From positions 3,410,001 through 3,474,000 of the forward strand of contig NZ_CP017674.1 of NCBI RefSeq assembly GCF_001792815.1: a stretch of 64,000 nucleotides of DNA. Reading direction: 5' to 3'. The position numbers and the translations under genes were made by a program. The stretch is from Microbacterium sp. BH-3-3-3. Its GTDB lineage: Bacteria > Actinomycetota > Actinomycetes > Actinomycetales > Microbacteriaceae. This document shows, one piece after another, positions 34,213-42,524 of the stretch. Below the pieces are notes generated by a model. That model saw only the letters and a list, made by a program, of their open reading frames with translations. It ran no database searches and was not told the DNA's origin. Position 1 is the first letter of the stretch. Every line of letters starts with the position of its first letter.

Positions 34213-35436
34213 TCAGGCGGCGTCGCCGATCAGCACCGCAGCGCCTTCGTCCGCGGCATCCGCGTGTGCTCCGTCGATGTGGGCCAGCAGGCGGCGTCCG
34301 AACAGGATGCACGCGCTCGCGATCACGACCGACACCGCGGCCATGACGTAGGGCACTCCGGCGCCGTAGGCGTGCCAGAGCAGCGCGGCCAGCGGGGGAG
34401 CCACGGCCCCGCCGAGGAACCGCACGGCGGAGTACGCCGATGACGCGACCGAGCGCGGAAGGTCGGTGGCCTCCATGACCGCTTCCGTCAGCGCGGTGTT
34501 CACCACGCCGAGCACGAGACCTCCGACGACGATGCACGCCACCAGTGCCGTGGCCGACGACACCACGAAGGCGGCGACCAGCAGATCGACGGCCAGGAGC
34601 GGCAGGGCGATCAGCAGCACGGTCGTCAAGCGCAGGTGCCGCAGCAGCAGCGGGGCGACCCACACGCTCGTGACGGCGAGCCCCAGGCCCCAGCCGAAGA
34701 ACGTCAGGCCGATCCCCATGGCCCCGAACCCCAGCGGGAACGGTGAGAAGGCGAGCAGGGTGAAGAAGCCGATGTTGTAGAACAGCGCGGTCGCCGCGAG
34801 GATCGCCAGCGCGGGACGACCGAGAGCACGGAACGGCGCGCTGAACGCGATCGGCCGCCGCTCGGGCGTCGGTCCGCGCAGCAGCAGGGTGACCGCGACG
34901 AACGCGATCGCCATGAGCACGACCACACCGAAGAACGGTCCGCGCCAGCTCGCCTCGCCCAGGATGCCGCCGAGCAGCGGCCCGATGGCGATGCCGAGGC
35001 CGAGTGCCGCCTCGTACAGGATGATGGCCGCCGAGCTGCCGCCGGATGCGGCTCCGACGATGGTGGCCAACGCGGTCGAGATGAACAGGGCATTGCCGAG
35101 ACCCCAGCCGGCGCGGAAGCCGATCACGGCATCCACGCTGCCGCTCAGAGCGCACAGCAGCGAGAAGACCACGATGAGTCCGAGGCCGACCAGCAGGGTC
35201 GCCTTCGCGCCGATGCGGCTCGAGATCCAGCTGGTGACGAGCATCGCGAGTCCCGTGACCACGAGGTAGCTCGTGAAGAGCAGCTCGGTCTCGACGGGGC
35301 TCGCCTGCAGGGCGTCGGCGATGGCCGGCAGGATCGGATCCACCAGACCGATACCCATGAAGGCGACGACGCAGGCGAACGCCACCGCCCACACCTGTGC
35401 GGGCTGCTTCCAGACGCTGGGAGTGGTGCCGCTCAT
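34213..35436 (-). CDS. MFS transporter in a marR operon
   Basis: A 407-residue, 12-helix major facilitator of the drug-efflux type: GIGLVDPILPAIADAL in helix 1, TSWISSRIGAKATLLVG (motif A) after helix 2 and GFRAGWGLGNALFISTALA in helix 4. It is cotranscribed with marR, whose stop overlaps its ATG (ATGA). MarR control suggests export of an aromatic compound, weak acid or antibiotic that also acts as inducer. Upstream of the HNH gene there is a 222-nt stretch in which I see no gene. Confidence 0.8.
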   Translation of the reverse strand: MSGTTPSVWKQPAQVWAVAFACVVAFMGIGLVDPILPAIADALQASPVETELLFTSYLVVTGLAMLVTSWISSRIGAKATLLVGLGLIVVFSLLCALSGSVDAVIGFRAGWGLGNALFISTALATIVGAASGGSSAAIILYEAALGLGIAIGPLLGGILGEASWRGPFFGVVVLMAIAFVAVTLLLRGPTPERRPIAFSAPFRALGRPALAILAATALFYNIGFFTLLAFSPFPLGFGAMGIGLTFFGWGLGLAVTSVWVAPLLLRHLRLTTVLLIALPLLAVDLLVAAFVVSSATALVACIVVGGLVLGVVNTALTEAVMEATDLPRSVASSAYSAVRFLGGAVAPPLAALLWHAYGAGVPYVMAAVSVVIASACILFGRRLLAHIDGAHADAADEGAAVLIGDAA

Positions 35437-35888
35437 CGACCGGCTCCGATCGTCTCGGGCGCGGGGGTGGGCTGCAGGCCCACGCGGGCCGACAGGGCGC
35501 CGGCGGCGACGCGCACGGCGTCCCATTCGGCATCCGTCAGATCCGCCACCTGCGGGGCCAGGGCTGTGCGCAGCGACTCGAACCAGCGGGTGAGCGCCTC
35601 GATCCCGGCGTCGGTCGCGGCGATCACGCTGACCCGCGAGTCGGCGGGGTCGGCCTGTCGGGCCACGAGCCCCGCGGCGTCCATCTGGTGGACGAGGCGG
35701 GTCATGCCGGGCTGGGTCACCCGGCTGAGGGTGGCCAGGTCGCCGAGGCGCTGGGGGCCGTGGTCGCGCAGCAGCGTCAAGGTGCGCCACTGCGCGCCGG
35801 GGGCGTCGTTCTGGGTGTCGATGGCCGCGATGCGCGTGAGGGCGTGCACCGCGAGCAGGAGTTTCTGCAGGTCGTCGTCGCGGGTCAT
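35433..35888 (-). CDS. MarR family transcriptional regulator
   Basis: A 151-residue winged-helix repressor. The DNA-binding part is RLGDLATLSRVTQPGMTRLVHQM-like (helix-turn-helix), followed by the wing RQADPADSRVSVIAATDAG with the conserved D-R pair. It is the first gene of a marR-MFS unit. Two abutting 13-nt palindromes lie immediately upstream (35898-35923) and overlap its promoter, so autorepression is expected. ATG 35888, TATGCT 6 nt upstream, so leaderless. Confidence 0.87.
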   Translation of the reverse strand: MTRDDDLQKLLLAVHALTRIAAIDTQNDAPGAQWRTLTLLRDHGPQRLGDLATLSRVTQPGMTRLVHQMDAAGLVARQADPADSRVSVIAATDAGIEALTRWFESLRTALAPQVADLTDAEWDAVRVAAGALSARVGLQPTPAPETIGAGR

Positions 35889-35894
35889 ACCAAA

Positions 35895-35900
35895 AGCATA
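35895..35900 (-). promoter_or_regulatory. marR -10 box
   Basis: TATGCT on the minus strand, 6 nt before the ATG, overlapping the first palindrome by 3 nt. Confidence 0.55.
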
Positions 35901-35923
35901 CCGCAGGTATATACCGGGGGTAT
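35898..35923. promoter_or_regulatory. Tandem MarR operators
   Basis: ATACCGCAGGTAT (35898-35910) and ATACCGGGGGTAT (35911-35923) are each perfect inverted repeats ATACC-N3-GGTAT, directly abutting and covering the promoter of the marR-MFS operon. Confidence 0.75.
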
Positions 35924-36769
35924 CTAACGCGAGCCGAGGCGCGTCGACAGCTGGTGCGCGTGCGAGAGCAGGATGCGCCCGAGCTCCGCCAGCCGTTCGC
36001 CGCCGAAGCGGAACTCCACGCCCGTGAGGCTCAGCGCCCACTGCGGGTCGCCGTCGCGGGTGAACACGGCCGCGCCGATGCCCCAGCTGCCCTCCACGAT
36101 GAGCCCCGGGTTCACCGCATAGCCGCGCGCCTTCGTATCGCCGATCCGCGTGCGCAACCGCGCGGGCGAGTGCGAGGCGCCCCACTTCTCGACGAGTTCC
36201 GGATGCCGCTCGAGATACGCGTCCACGTCCTGGGGCGGTAGGAACGCGAGGATCGCCAGGCCGGCCGACGCGACGCCCAGCGGGAACCGCACGCCCTCCG
36301 AGAGCACGAACGAACGAATGGGGAAGCTGCCGTCCTCGCGGACGAGGCAGACGGTCTCGTCCCCGCGACGCACCGAGAGGAAGGCGCTCTCCTCGGTGCG
36401 GACGGCGAGCGAGCGCACGATGTCGCGCGCCGTCGCGGTGATGTCGAAGCGGGATGCCGCGACGCTCCCCATCAGGTACAGCTCCGGACCCGGAAGCCAG
36501 TGCCCGCTGTGCTCGTCACGGTCGACGAGGCCCTCGGCGCGAAGGGCCGTGAGCAGCCGGTGCGTGGTCGGGCGGGTGAGGTCGGCGTCGCGGGCGAGGT
36601 CGCCGACGGTCGCGCCGCGTGCGCCCGCCGCCGTCACGAGGCGCAGCAGGTGCGCGGCCCGGGCGATCGCCTGAGCGCCGGGCACCCCGCGCCCGCCCGC
36701 GGACGGGGTGGGCGATCCGCCGCGTCGACCCGCGCCGTCGTCGGGGTCGATTCCGGATGCCGTGTCCAT
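35924..36769 (-). CDS. IclR family transcriptional regulator
   Basis: A 281-residue regulator: a flexible Gly/Arg-rich N-terminus (1-35), a winged helix (LVTAAGARGATVGDLARDAD then LTRPTTHRLLTALRAEG) and an effector-binding GAF-like domain (about 100-275, SVRRGDETVCLVREDG, GSWGIGAAVF). It is divergent from the CoA-transferase/thiolase genes, which it very likely controls, as IclR proteins do for acetate, acetoacetate or aromatic-acid genes. ATG 36769 with TAGCGT 7 nt upstream; the -10 overlaps an inverted repeat. Confidence 0.85.
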   Translation of the reverse strand: MDTASGIDPDDGAGRRGGSPTPSAGGRGVPGAQAIARAAHLLRLVTAAGARGATVGDLARDADLTRPTTHRLLTALRAEGLVDRDEHSGHWLPGPELYLMGSVAASRFDITATARDIVRSLAVRTEESAFLSVRRGDETVCLVREDGSFPIRSFVLSEGVRFPLGVASAGLAILAFLPPQDVDAYLERHPELVEKWGASHSPARLRTRIGDTKARGYAVNPGLIVEGSWGIGAAVFTRDGDPQWALSLTGVEFRFGGERLAELGRILLSHAHQLSTRLGSR

Positions 36770-36770
36770 G

Positions 36771-36801
36771 ATGTGGACGCTACGCCCCGACTCATCCACA
36801 T
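36771..36801. promoter_or_regulatory. Candidate IclR operator
   Basis: ATGTGGA and TCCACAT form a perfect 7-nt inverted repeat with a 17-nt spacer, overlapping the iclR -10 box (TAGCGT, 36782-36777). Confidence 0.5.
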
Positions 36802-36872
36802 GGCAAGAACCCGCTGCCGGTCCCGGCGCTCGCCGGAGCAGCATTTGACGACGCAGACACGAAGGAGTTCGC

Positions 36873-37642
36873 GTGATCGACAAGACCTGGAGCTCGGCCG
36901 CCGAGGCCGTCGCCGACATCCCTGACGGGGCGTCCCTGGCCGTGGGCGGGTTCGGCCTGTCGGGCAACGCCATCGCCCTCATCGAAGCGGTGCTCGCCCA
37001 GGGCACCCGCGACCTCTCGGTCGTCTCGAACAACTGCGGCGTCGACGACTGGGGACTCGGCATCCTGTTGGGGGCCGGACGCATCCGCAAGATGACCTCG
37101 TCGTACGTCGGCGAGAACAAGGAGTTCGAGCGGCAGTTCCTCTCGGGCGAACTCGAGCTGGAACTCACGCCCCAGGGAACGCTCGCCGAGAAGCTGCGTG
37201 CGGGGGGCGCCGGTATCGCCGCCTTCTTCACCCAGACCGGCGTGGGCACGCAGGTGGCCGAGGGGGGTCTGCCCCGCCGCTACGACGGATCCGGGGGCAT
37301 CGCGGTGGCCTCGCCCCCAAGGACGTGCGCACGTTCGACGTGAACGGCCAGCCCCGGGAGTTCGTGCTCGAAGAGGCGATCACGACCGACTTCGCCCTCG
37401 TGCACGCCTGGAAGGGCGACCGCCACGGCAACCTGGTGTTCCGAAAGGCGGCGCGGAGCTTCAACCCCCTCGCGGCGATGGCCGGGCGCACGTGCATCGT
37501 GCAGGTCGAGACCCTCGTCGAACCGGGCGAGATCGAGCCCGACGCCGTGCACCTGCCCGGGGTGTTCGTGCACCGCATCGTCGAGGTGGGCGAGGTCGAG
37601 AAGCGCATCGAGAAGCGCACGGTGAGCGGGAGCGCCCGATGA
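36873..37642 (+). pseudogene. CoA-transferase subunit A, interrupted by a frameshift
   Basis: Alpha subunit of a succinyl-CoA:3-oxoacid CoA-transferase (3-oxoacid or 3-oxoadipate). It begins GTG with GAAGGAG 5 nt upstream and reads normally through [19 protein letters not shown] and [13 protein letters not shown]. At a run of five C (37314-37318) the frame breaks; the rest ([19 protein letters not shown] to KRTVSGSAR) is in the +1-shifted frame. One extra C would restore a ~256-residue protein of normal size. This could be a real mutation or a base-calling error in the homopolymer. Without the repair the enzyme could not form its alpha-beta dimer. Confidence 0.8.
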
Positions 37643-37726
37643 GGTGCCGCGCGTGCCGGCGTCCGTCGCCGCCCCGGCCGCCGATCGCCTCCGCCCCGTC
37701 CGCCCCGTCCGAGAAGAGGATCTGAC

Positions 37727-38380
37727 ATGCCCCTGACCCGCATCGAGATGGCCGCGCGTGCCGCCCTCGAACTCGCCGACGGCGCCTACGTCAACCTCGG
37801 CATCGGCCTGCCCACCCTCGTGCCCAACCACGTGCCCGACGGCGTGACCGTCGTGCTGCAGTCCGAGAACGGCATCCTGGGCGTCGGTCCCTATCCGACC
37901 GACGACGCCGTCGACGCCGACCTGATCAACGCCGGCAAAGAGACGGTGACCATCCTCCCGGGAGCCGCGTTCTTCGACTCCGCGCTGAGCTTCGGCATGA
38001 TCCGCGGGGGGAAGATCGACGCCGCCATCCTCGGGGCGATGCAGGTGTCGGCATCCGGCGACCTCGCGAACTGGATGATCCCGGGCAAGATGGTGAAGGG
38101 CCCCGGCGGCGCGATGGACCTCGTGCACGGAGCGGCCCGGGTGATCGTGCTCATGGAACACGTCGCCAAAGACGGAACGCCCAAGATCGTCGACACCTGC
38201 TCGCTGCCGCTGACCGGCCGGGGCGTCGTCGACCGCATCATCACCGACCTGGCCGTCATCGACGTGACCGACGAGGGGCTCGTGCTCACCGAGCTCGCCC
38301 CCGGTGTCACCATCGAAGAGGTGCAGGATGCCACCGAGCCCGCCCTGATCGTCGCCCCCGGCGTCTCCGCACGGCCCTGA
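37727..38380 (+). CDS. CoA-transferase subunit B
   Basis: Beta subunit of a 3-oxoacid (or 3-oxoadipate) CoA-transferase, 217 residues. The catalytic glutamate is Glu47 in QSENGILG, which forms the CoA thioester intermediate. Also [10 protein letters not shown] and [15 protein letters not shown] are typical. It lies 84 nt after the frameshifted A subunit, with GAGGAT before the ATG, and 39 nt before the thiolase gene, so the three form an operon. Paired with acetyl-CoA acetyltransferase, acetoacetate use is the most likely pathway. Confidence 0.88.
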   Translation: MPLTRIEMAARAALELADGAYVNLGIGLPTLVPNHVPDGVTVVLQSENGILGVGPYPTDDAVDADLINAGKETVTILPGAAFFDSALSFGMIRGGKIDAAILGAMQVSASGDLANWMIPGKMVKGPGGAMDLVHGAARVIVLMEHVAKDGTPKIVDTCSLPLTGRGVVDRIITDLAVIDVTDEGLVLTELAPGVTIEEVQDATEPALIVAPGVSARP

Positions 38381-38419
38381 CGGCCCCGCTCCACCGTCTC
38401 CCGACCGGAAGGACACCCC

Positions 38420-39640
38420 ATGTCACTCGACACCGCCATGTCACACGACACCGACGTCGTCATCGTCGCCGCCGCCCGCACGCCCCAGGGACGGCTGAAG
38501 GGGCAGCTCGCCCCGCTCACCGCCGTCGAGCTCGGGGCCGCGGCGATCCGCGGGGCGCTCGAACGCGGCGGGATCCCGGCCGCGTCGGTCGACGCGGTGC
38601 TCGTGGGCCAGGTGCTGCAGGCCGGAGTCGGGCAGAACGCCGCGCGCCAGGCGGCCCTCGCCGCCGGCATCGGGTGGGACGTGCACGCCGCGACGGTCAA
38701 CAAGGTGTGTCTGTCGGGCCTCACCGCGATCATCGACGCCGCGCGCATGCTGCGCCTCGGTGACGCCACGGTCGTCGTCGCCGCCGGTATGGAGTCCATG
38801 ACCCGCGCGCCGCACCTGCTGATGAACTCGCGCGAGGGCTACGCCTACGGCTCGGTCGAGGTGCTCGACCACCTCGCCCACGACGGGCTGACCGACGCGT
38901 ACGACCACGAGAGCATGGGCGCGTCGACCGAGCGGGCGAACACGCGGTACGAGGTGTCGCGCCAGGATCAGGATGCCGTGGCCGCCCGCTCGCACCAGCG
39001 GGCCGCCGCCGCGCAGGCGGCCGGGGTCTTCGACGCCGAGATCGTGCCCGTGACCATCCCGCAGCGCAAGGGAGAGCCGCTCGTCGTGCGCGCCGACGAA
39101 GGGATCCGCGCCGACACCACGGTCGAGACCCTGGCGAAGCTGCGCCCCGCCTTCGCGGAGGGCGGGTCGATCACCGCCGGCAACGCCTCGCAGATCTCCG
39201 ACGGCGCCTCGGCCGTGGTCGTCACCACCCGTCGCACCGCGGCCGACCACGGCTGGGACGTTCTCGCCGTGGTGGGCGCCGCCGGCCAGGTCGCCGGCCC
39301 CGACAACTCGCTGCACGCCCAGCCGGCACGCGCGATCGCCCTTGCCCTGGACGCGCAGGGGCTGAGCGCGGGCGACCTCGACCTCGTCGAGATCAACGAG
39401 GCCTTCGGCGCGGTCGTCGCCCGCTCCCAGGCCGAGCTCGGCCTGTCCGACGACGTGGTCAACCCGCACGGCGGCGGCATCGCGATCGGTCACCCCATCG
39501 GGGTCTCGGGCAACCGCCTCGTCGTGCACGCCGTGCACGAGCTGGTCAAGCGGGGCGGTGGCACGGCGGCGGTGGCGCTCTGCGGCGGCGGCGGCCAGGG
39601 AGACGCGCTGATCCTCACCCGCGAGAACGTCGCCGACTGA
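38420..39640 (+). CDS. Acetyl-CoA C-acetyltransferase (thiolase)
   Basis: A 406-residue thiolase II. The nucleophilic cysteine is Cys97 in KVCLSGLTA; the catalytic His is in HPIG of GIAIGHPIGVSG and the second Cys in ALCGGGGQGDA. It splits acetoacetyl-CoA into two acetyl-CoA (or, if the CoA-transferase acts on 3-oxoadipate, the corresponding beta-ketoadipyl-CoA). Sequence KVCLSGL-NAI style favours the acetyl-CoA branch. GGAAGGA lies 8 nt before the ATG. A 14-bp hairpin (39647-39684) follows. Confidence 0.88.
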   Translation: MSLDTAMSHDTDVVIVAAARTPQGRLKGQLAPLTAVELGAAAIRGALERGGIPAASVDAVLVGQVLQAGVGQNAARQAALAAGIGWDVHAATVNKVCLSGLTAIIDAARMLRLGDATVVVAAGMESMTRAPHLLMNSREGYAYGSVEVLDHLAHDGLTDAYDHESMGASTERANTRYEVSRQDQDAVAARSHQRAAAAQAAGVFDAEIVPVTIPQRKGEPLVVRADEGIRADTTVETLAKLRPAFAEGGSITAGNASQISDGASAVVVTTRRTAADHGWDVLAVVGAAGQVAGPDNSLHAQPARAIALALDAQGLSAGDLDLVEINEAFGAVVARSQAELGLSDDVVNPHGGGIAIGHPIGVSGNRLVVHAVHELVKRGGGTAAVALCGGGGQGDALILTRENVAD

Positions 39641-39646
39641 AACACG

Positions 39647-39684
39647 GAACGGATGCCGCGACCTCGAGGCCGCGGCATCCGTTC
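39647..39684. terminator. Thiolase terminator hairpin
   Basis: A 14-bp perfect stem, GAACGGATGCCGCG with CGCGGCATCCGTTC, loop of 10. The stem contains GGATGCC/GGCATCC. A run of ten G (39692-39701) follows. Confidence 0.75.
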
Positions 39685-39701
39685 GCCGTCAGGGGGGGGG
39701 G

Positions 39702-39956
39702 TCAGCGCGCGAGGCGCTTCTTCAGGAGCTTCTGCTGCTTCTTCGACACGGGGGAGTCGCCCGCGATGACCTTGCCGCGGCGTGCGCGACGGGTGTCGAC
39801 GACCGACCCGATGGCCAGGGCCAGGGTGATGCCCCAGCTGAGCCACGCGAGCGCGACGCGCCACGTGAACGGCTCGTCGTTGCGCAGGGCGCGCAAGAGC
39901 GTGACGCCGCCGGTGATGGCGCTGAGAAGACCGGTTCCGAAGATGTACTGGCGCAT
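39702..39956 (-). CDS. Small membrane protein, 84 residues
   Basis: Two hydrophobic helices (YIFGTGLLSAITGGVTLL and RVALAWLSWGITLALAIG) followed by a basic cytoplasmic tail ending SKKQQKLLKKRLAR. I do not recognise a family. ATG 39956 with TAGGTT 6 nt upstream. Its stop lies next to the ten-G run. Confidence 0.65.
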   Translation of the reverse strand: MRQYIFGTGLLSAITGGVTLLRALRNDEPFTWRVALAWLSWGITLALAIGSVVDTRRARRGKVIAGDSPVSKKQQKLLKKRLAR

Positions 39957-39962
39957 GCGCCC

Positions 39963-39968
39963 AACCTA
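39963..39968 (-). promoter_or_regulatory. -10 box of small membrane protein gene
   Basis: TAGGTT on the minus strand, 6 nt before the ATG. Confidence 0.5.
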
Positions 39969-40126
39969 CCCAGGGTGGGGGAACGCACGACGCGCCTTGA
40001 CACGGTGACGCGCCGACGCGTCGATCGACCGAGCTCGGACGCCGCGTCGACCGCGGGCGCGCGCCACGGTCCGTCGACGCTCGTGTCGCATCCCGTCCAG
40101 CCCCCTGCGCGTTTCCGCACCGCTGT

Positions 40127-40132
40127 TAGCCT
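40127..40132 (+). promoter_or_regulatory. otsA -10 box
   Basis: TAGCCT about 24 nt before the GTG, giving a short leader with GAGGAGG. Confidence 0.5.
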
Positions 40133-40156
40133 GAGAGCAATCCCCGAGGAGGACCT

Positions 40157-41614
40157 GTGACCCAGGCCGAGTTCGTCGTCGTCGCCAATCGTCTGCCCGT
40201 CGATCGCACCCCCGACGGCGAGGGATGGCGGCGATCCCCGGGAGGGCTGGTCACCGCCCTCGAGCCCGTCATGCGCAGCGCCGAGGGCGCCTGGGTCGGC
40301 TGGGCGGGTCAAGCCGACGTCGAGGTCGAGCCCTTCGAGTTCGACGGCACGCTGCTGGTGCCGGTCACCCTGTCGGTCGCCGACGTGCAGCTGTACTACG
40401 AGGGCTTCTCCAACGACACGATCTGGCCGCTCTACCACGACGTGATCTCCCCGCCCACGTACAAGCGCGCCTGGTGGGAGGCCTACGTCCGCGTGAACCA
40501 GCGCTTCGCCCGGGCCGCTGCCGACGCCACCGCCGAGAACGGCACCGTGTGGGTGCAGGACTACCAGCTGCAGCTCGTACCCAAGATGGTGCGCGAGCTG
40601 CGCCCCGACGTCACGATCGGGTACTTCCACCACATCCCCTTCCCCGCGTACGGCCTGTACTCGCAGCTGCCGTGGCGCAAGCAGGTGCTCGAGGGGCTCC
40701 TCGGCGCCGACGTCATCGGCTTCCAGCGCGTGGCCGACGCCGGTAACTTCGCCCGTGCCGTGCGGCGTCAGCTGCGCTACGAGACCAAGGCCAGCGGCAT
40801 CCTGGTGCCCGACGGCGAGGGCGGCACGCGCGTCGCGCTCGCGAAGGCGTTCCCCATCTCGATCGACGCCGAGTCGTATATCGAGCTCGCGCAGCGCCCC
40901 GACATCCAGCAGCGCGCCCGCGAGATCCGCGAGGGTCTCGGCAATCCGCGCAAGATCCTGCTCGGTGTCGACCGCCTCGACTACACCAAAGGCATCCGCC
41001 ACCGCCTCAAGGCGTGGGGCGAAGTGCTCGAAGACGGACGCGCCACGGTCGAAGACGCCACCCTCGTGCAGGTCGCGAGTCCCAGCCGGGAGCGCGTCGA
41101 CGCCTACATGCAGTTGCGCGACGAGATCGAGATGACCGTCGGGCGCATCAACGGCGACTACGACACGACCACGCACACCGCCATCCGCTACCTGCACCAG
41201 TCCTACCCGCGCGAAGAGATGGTGGCGCTGTTCCTCGCCGCCGACGTCATGCTCGTCACGGCGCTGCGCGACGGGATGAACCTCGTGGCCAAGGAGTACG
41301 TCGCCAGCCGCATCGACAACCGCGGAGTCCTCGTGCTGAGCGAGTTCGCGGGTGCCGCCGACGAGATGGGCAGTGCGCTGAGGATCAACCCGCACGACAT
41401 CGACGGGCTCAAGGATGCCGTGATCCGCGCGATCGACATGCCCGCGGCCGAGCAGGGACGACGCATGCGCACTCTGCGCAGGCGCGTGCGCGAGCACGAC
41501 GTCGAGGCCTGGTCGCGCGGCTTCCTCGAAGCACTCTCGGCCTTCCACGACAAGACCAGCGCGACCGCCGCGGTCGAGGTCGAGGCGGGCACCGAGGGCG
41601 AGGACGCCCGATGA
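40157..41614 (+). CDS. otsA: Trehalose-6-phosphate synthase
   Basis: Makes trehalose 6-phosphate from UDP-glucose (or GDP/ADP-glucose) and glucose 6-phosphate. 485 residues, GT20 family: VANRLPVDR at the N-terminus, WVQDYQLQLVP for acceptor binding, YFHHIPFP, LGVDRLDYTKGI and the nucleotide-sugar site ALRDGMNLVAKEYVA. Starts at GTG with GAGGAGG 5 nt upstream; overlaps otsB by 4 nt (ATGA). It is stress-linked trehalose synthesis, a complement to the maltokinase at 1-2.3 kb. Confidence 0.94.
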   Translation: MTQAEFVVVANRLPVDRTPDGEGWRRSPGGLVTALEPVMRSAEGAWVGWAGQADVEVEPFEFDGTLLVPVTLSVADVQLYYEGFSNDTIWPLYHDVISPPTYKRAWWEAYVRVNQRFARAAADATAENGTVWVQDYQLQLVPKMVRELRPDVTIGYFHHIPFPAYGLYSQLPWRKQVLEGLLGADVIGFQRVADAGNFARAVRRQLRYETKASGILVPDGEGGTRVALAKAFPISIDAESYIELAQRPDIQQRAREIREGLGNPRKILLGVDRLDYTKGIRHRLKAWGEVLEDGRATVEDATLVQVASPSRERVDAYMQLRDEIEMTVGRINGDYDTTTHTAIRYLHQSYPREEMVALFLAADVMLVTALRDGMNLVAKEYVASRIDNRGVLVLSEFAGAADEMGSALRINPHDIDGLKDAVIRAIDMPAAEQGRRMRTLRRRVREHDVEAWSRGFLEALSAFHDKTSATAAVEVEAGTEGEDAR

Positions 41615-42426
41615 CCGCGCCCGACGCGGCCATCGAGGCCGTCGCCACCACCGAGACCCTGCTCGTCGCCCTCGACTTCGACGGCACATTGTCGCCTCTC
41701 GTCGACGAACCACTCACGGCCCGCATGACCGCGGGTGCGCGCGCGGTGGTCGACGAGCTCGCCGCGCTTCCCCGCACGACCGTGGCCCTCGTCTCGGGCC
41801 GGACCCTCGCCGATCTGCGCGTCATCGCGGAGCACGGCGACGACTCGCCCATCTGGTTGGCGGGTTCGCACGGCGCAGAATTCCGGATGCCGGGGGAGCA
41901 GACGACGGTCTCGTCCGACGCTCCGGTCGGCACCGCCGACGGGACCCCGGCCGACGCCGCCGATGAGACCGCGCTGCGCGACCGCCTCACGGCCGAGATC
42001 TCGCGCGCCGTCGCCGAGATCCCGGGCGTGCGCATCGAACCGAAGCAGTACGGCCTCGGCGTGCACACCCGCACGGCGGACGCCGGGGGAGCCGAGGCCG
42101 CGCGCGCGACGGCCGATCGACTGGTGCAGGCGCAGGCGCCGACCTGGCGTCGGCGCACGGGCCACGACATCCTCGAGTACTCCTTCCGTCACGAGGGCAA
42201 GGACTCCGCGGTGCGACACCTGCGCGAACGCCTCGGCGCCACCGGCGTGCTGTTCGCCGGAGACGACGTCACCGACGAAGACGCCCTCGCCTCGCTCGAG
42301 CCGGGCGACCTCGGGGTGCGCGTGGGCGGGGGAGAGACCGTCGCCGCCCTGACGGTCTCCGACATCGACGGGTTCGTCGAGGTGCTCGAGACGGTGGCGC
42401 GGCTGCGCGCCGCGCACACCGGCTGA
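41611..42426 (+). CDS. otsB: Trehalose-6-phosphate phosphatase
   Basis: Dephosphorylates trehalose 6-phosphate to trehalose. 271 residues of the HAD superfamily: nucleophile motif DFDGTLSPL, then SGRTLADL, and GDDVTDEDALASL near the end supplying the metal-binding aspartates. It is coupled to otsA by an ATGA overlap. Confidence 0.93.
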   Translation: MTAPDAAIEAVATTETLLVALDFDGTLSPLVDEPLTARMTAGARAVVDELAALPRTTVALVSGRTLADLRVIAEHGDDSPIWLAGSHGAEFRMPGEQTTVSSDAPVGTADGTPADAADETALRDRLTAEISRAVAEIPGVRIEPKQYGLGVHTRTADAGGAEAARATADRLVQAQAPTWRRRTGHDILEYSFRHEGKDSAVRHLRERLGATGVLFAGDDVTDEDALASLEPGDLGVRVGGGETVAALTVSDIDGFVEVLETVARLRAAHTG

Positions 42427-42512
42427 GAGCGCATCCCGTCAGCGCATATCCGACCGTGACCGGTAATCGAAGGATCGCGCGTCGACGGGCGTGGCAGGGT
42501 CGGCACGCGCAA

Positions 42513-42518
42513 TAGACT
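42513..42518 (+). promoter_or_regulatory. ilvD -10 box
   Basis: TAGACT, 6 nt before the ilvD ATG. Confidence 0.55.
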
Positions 42519-42524
42519 TCAGCA

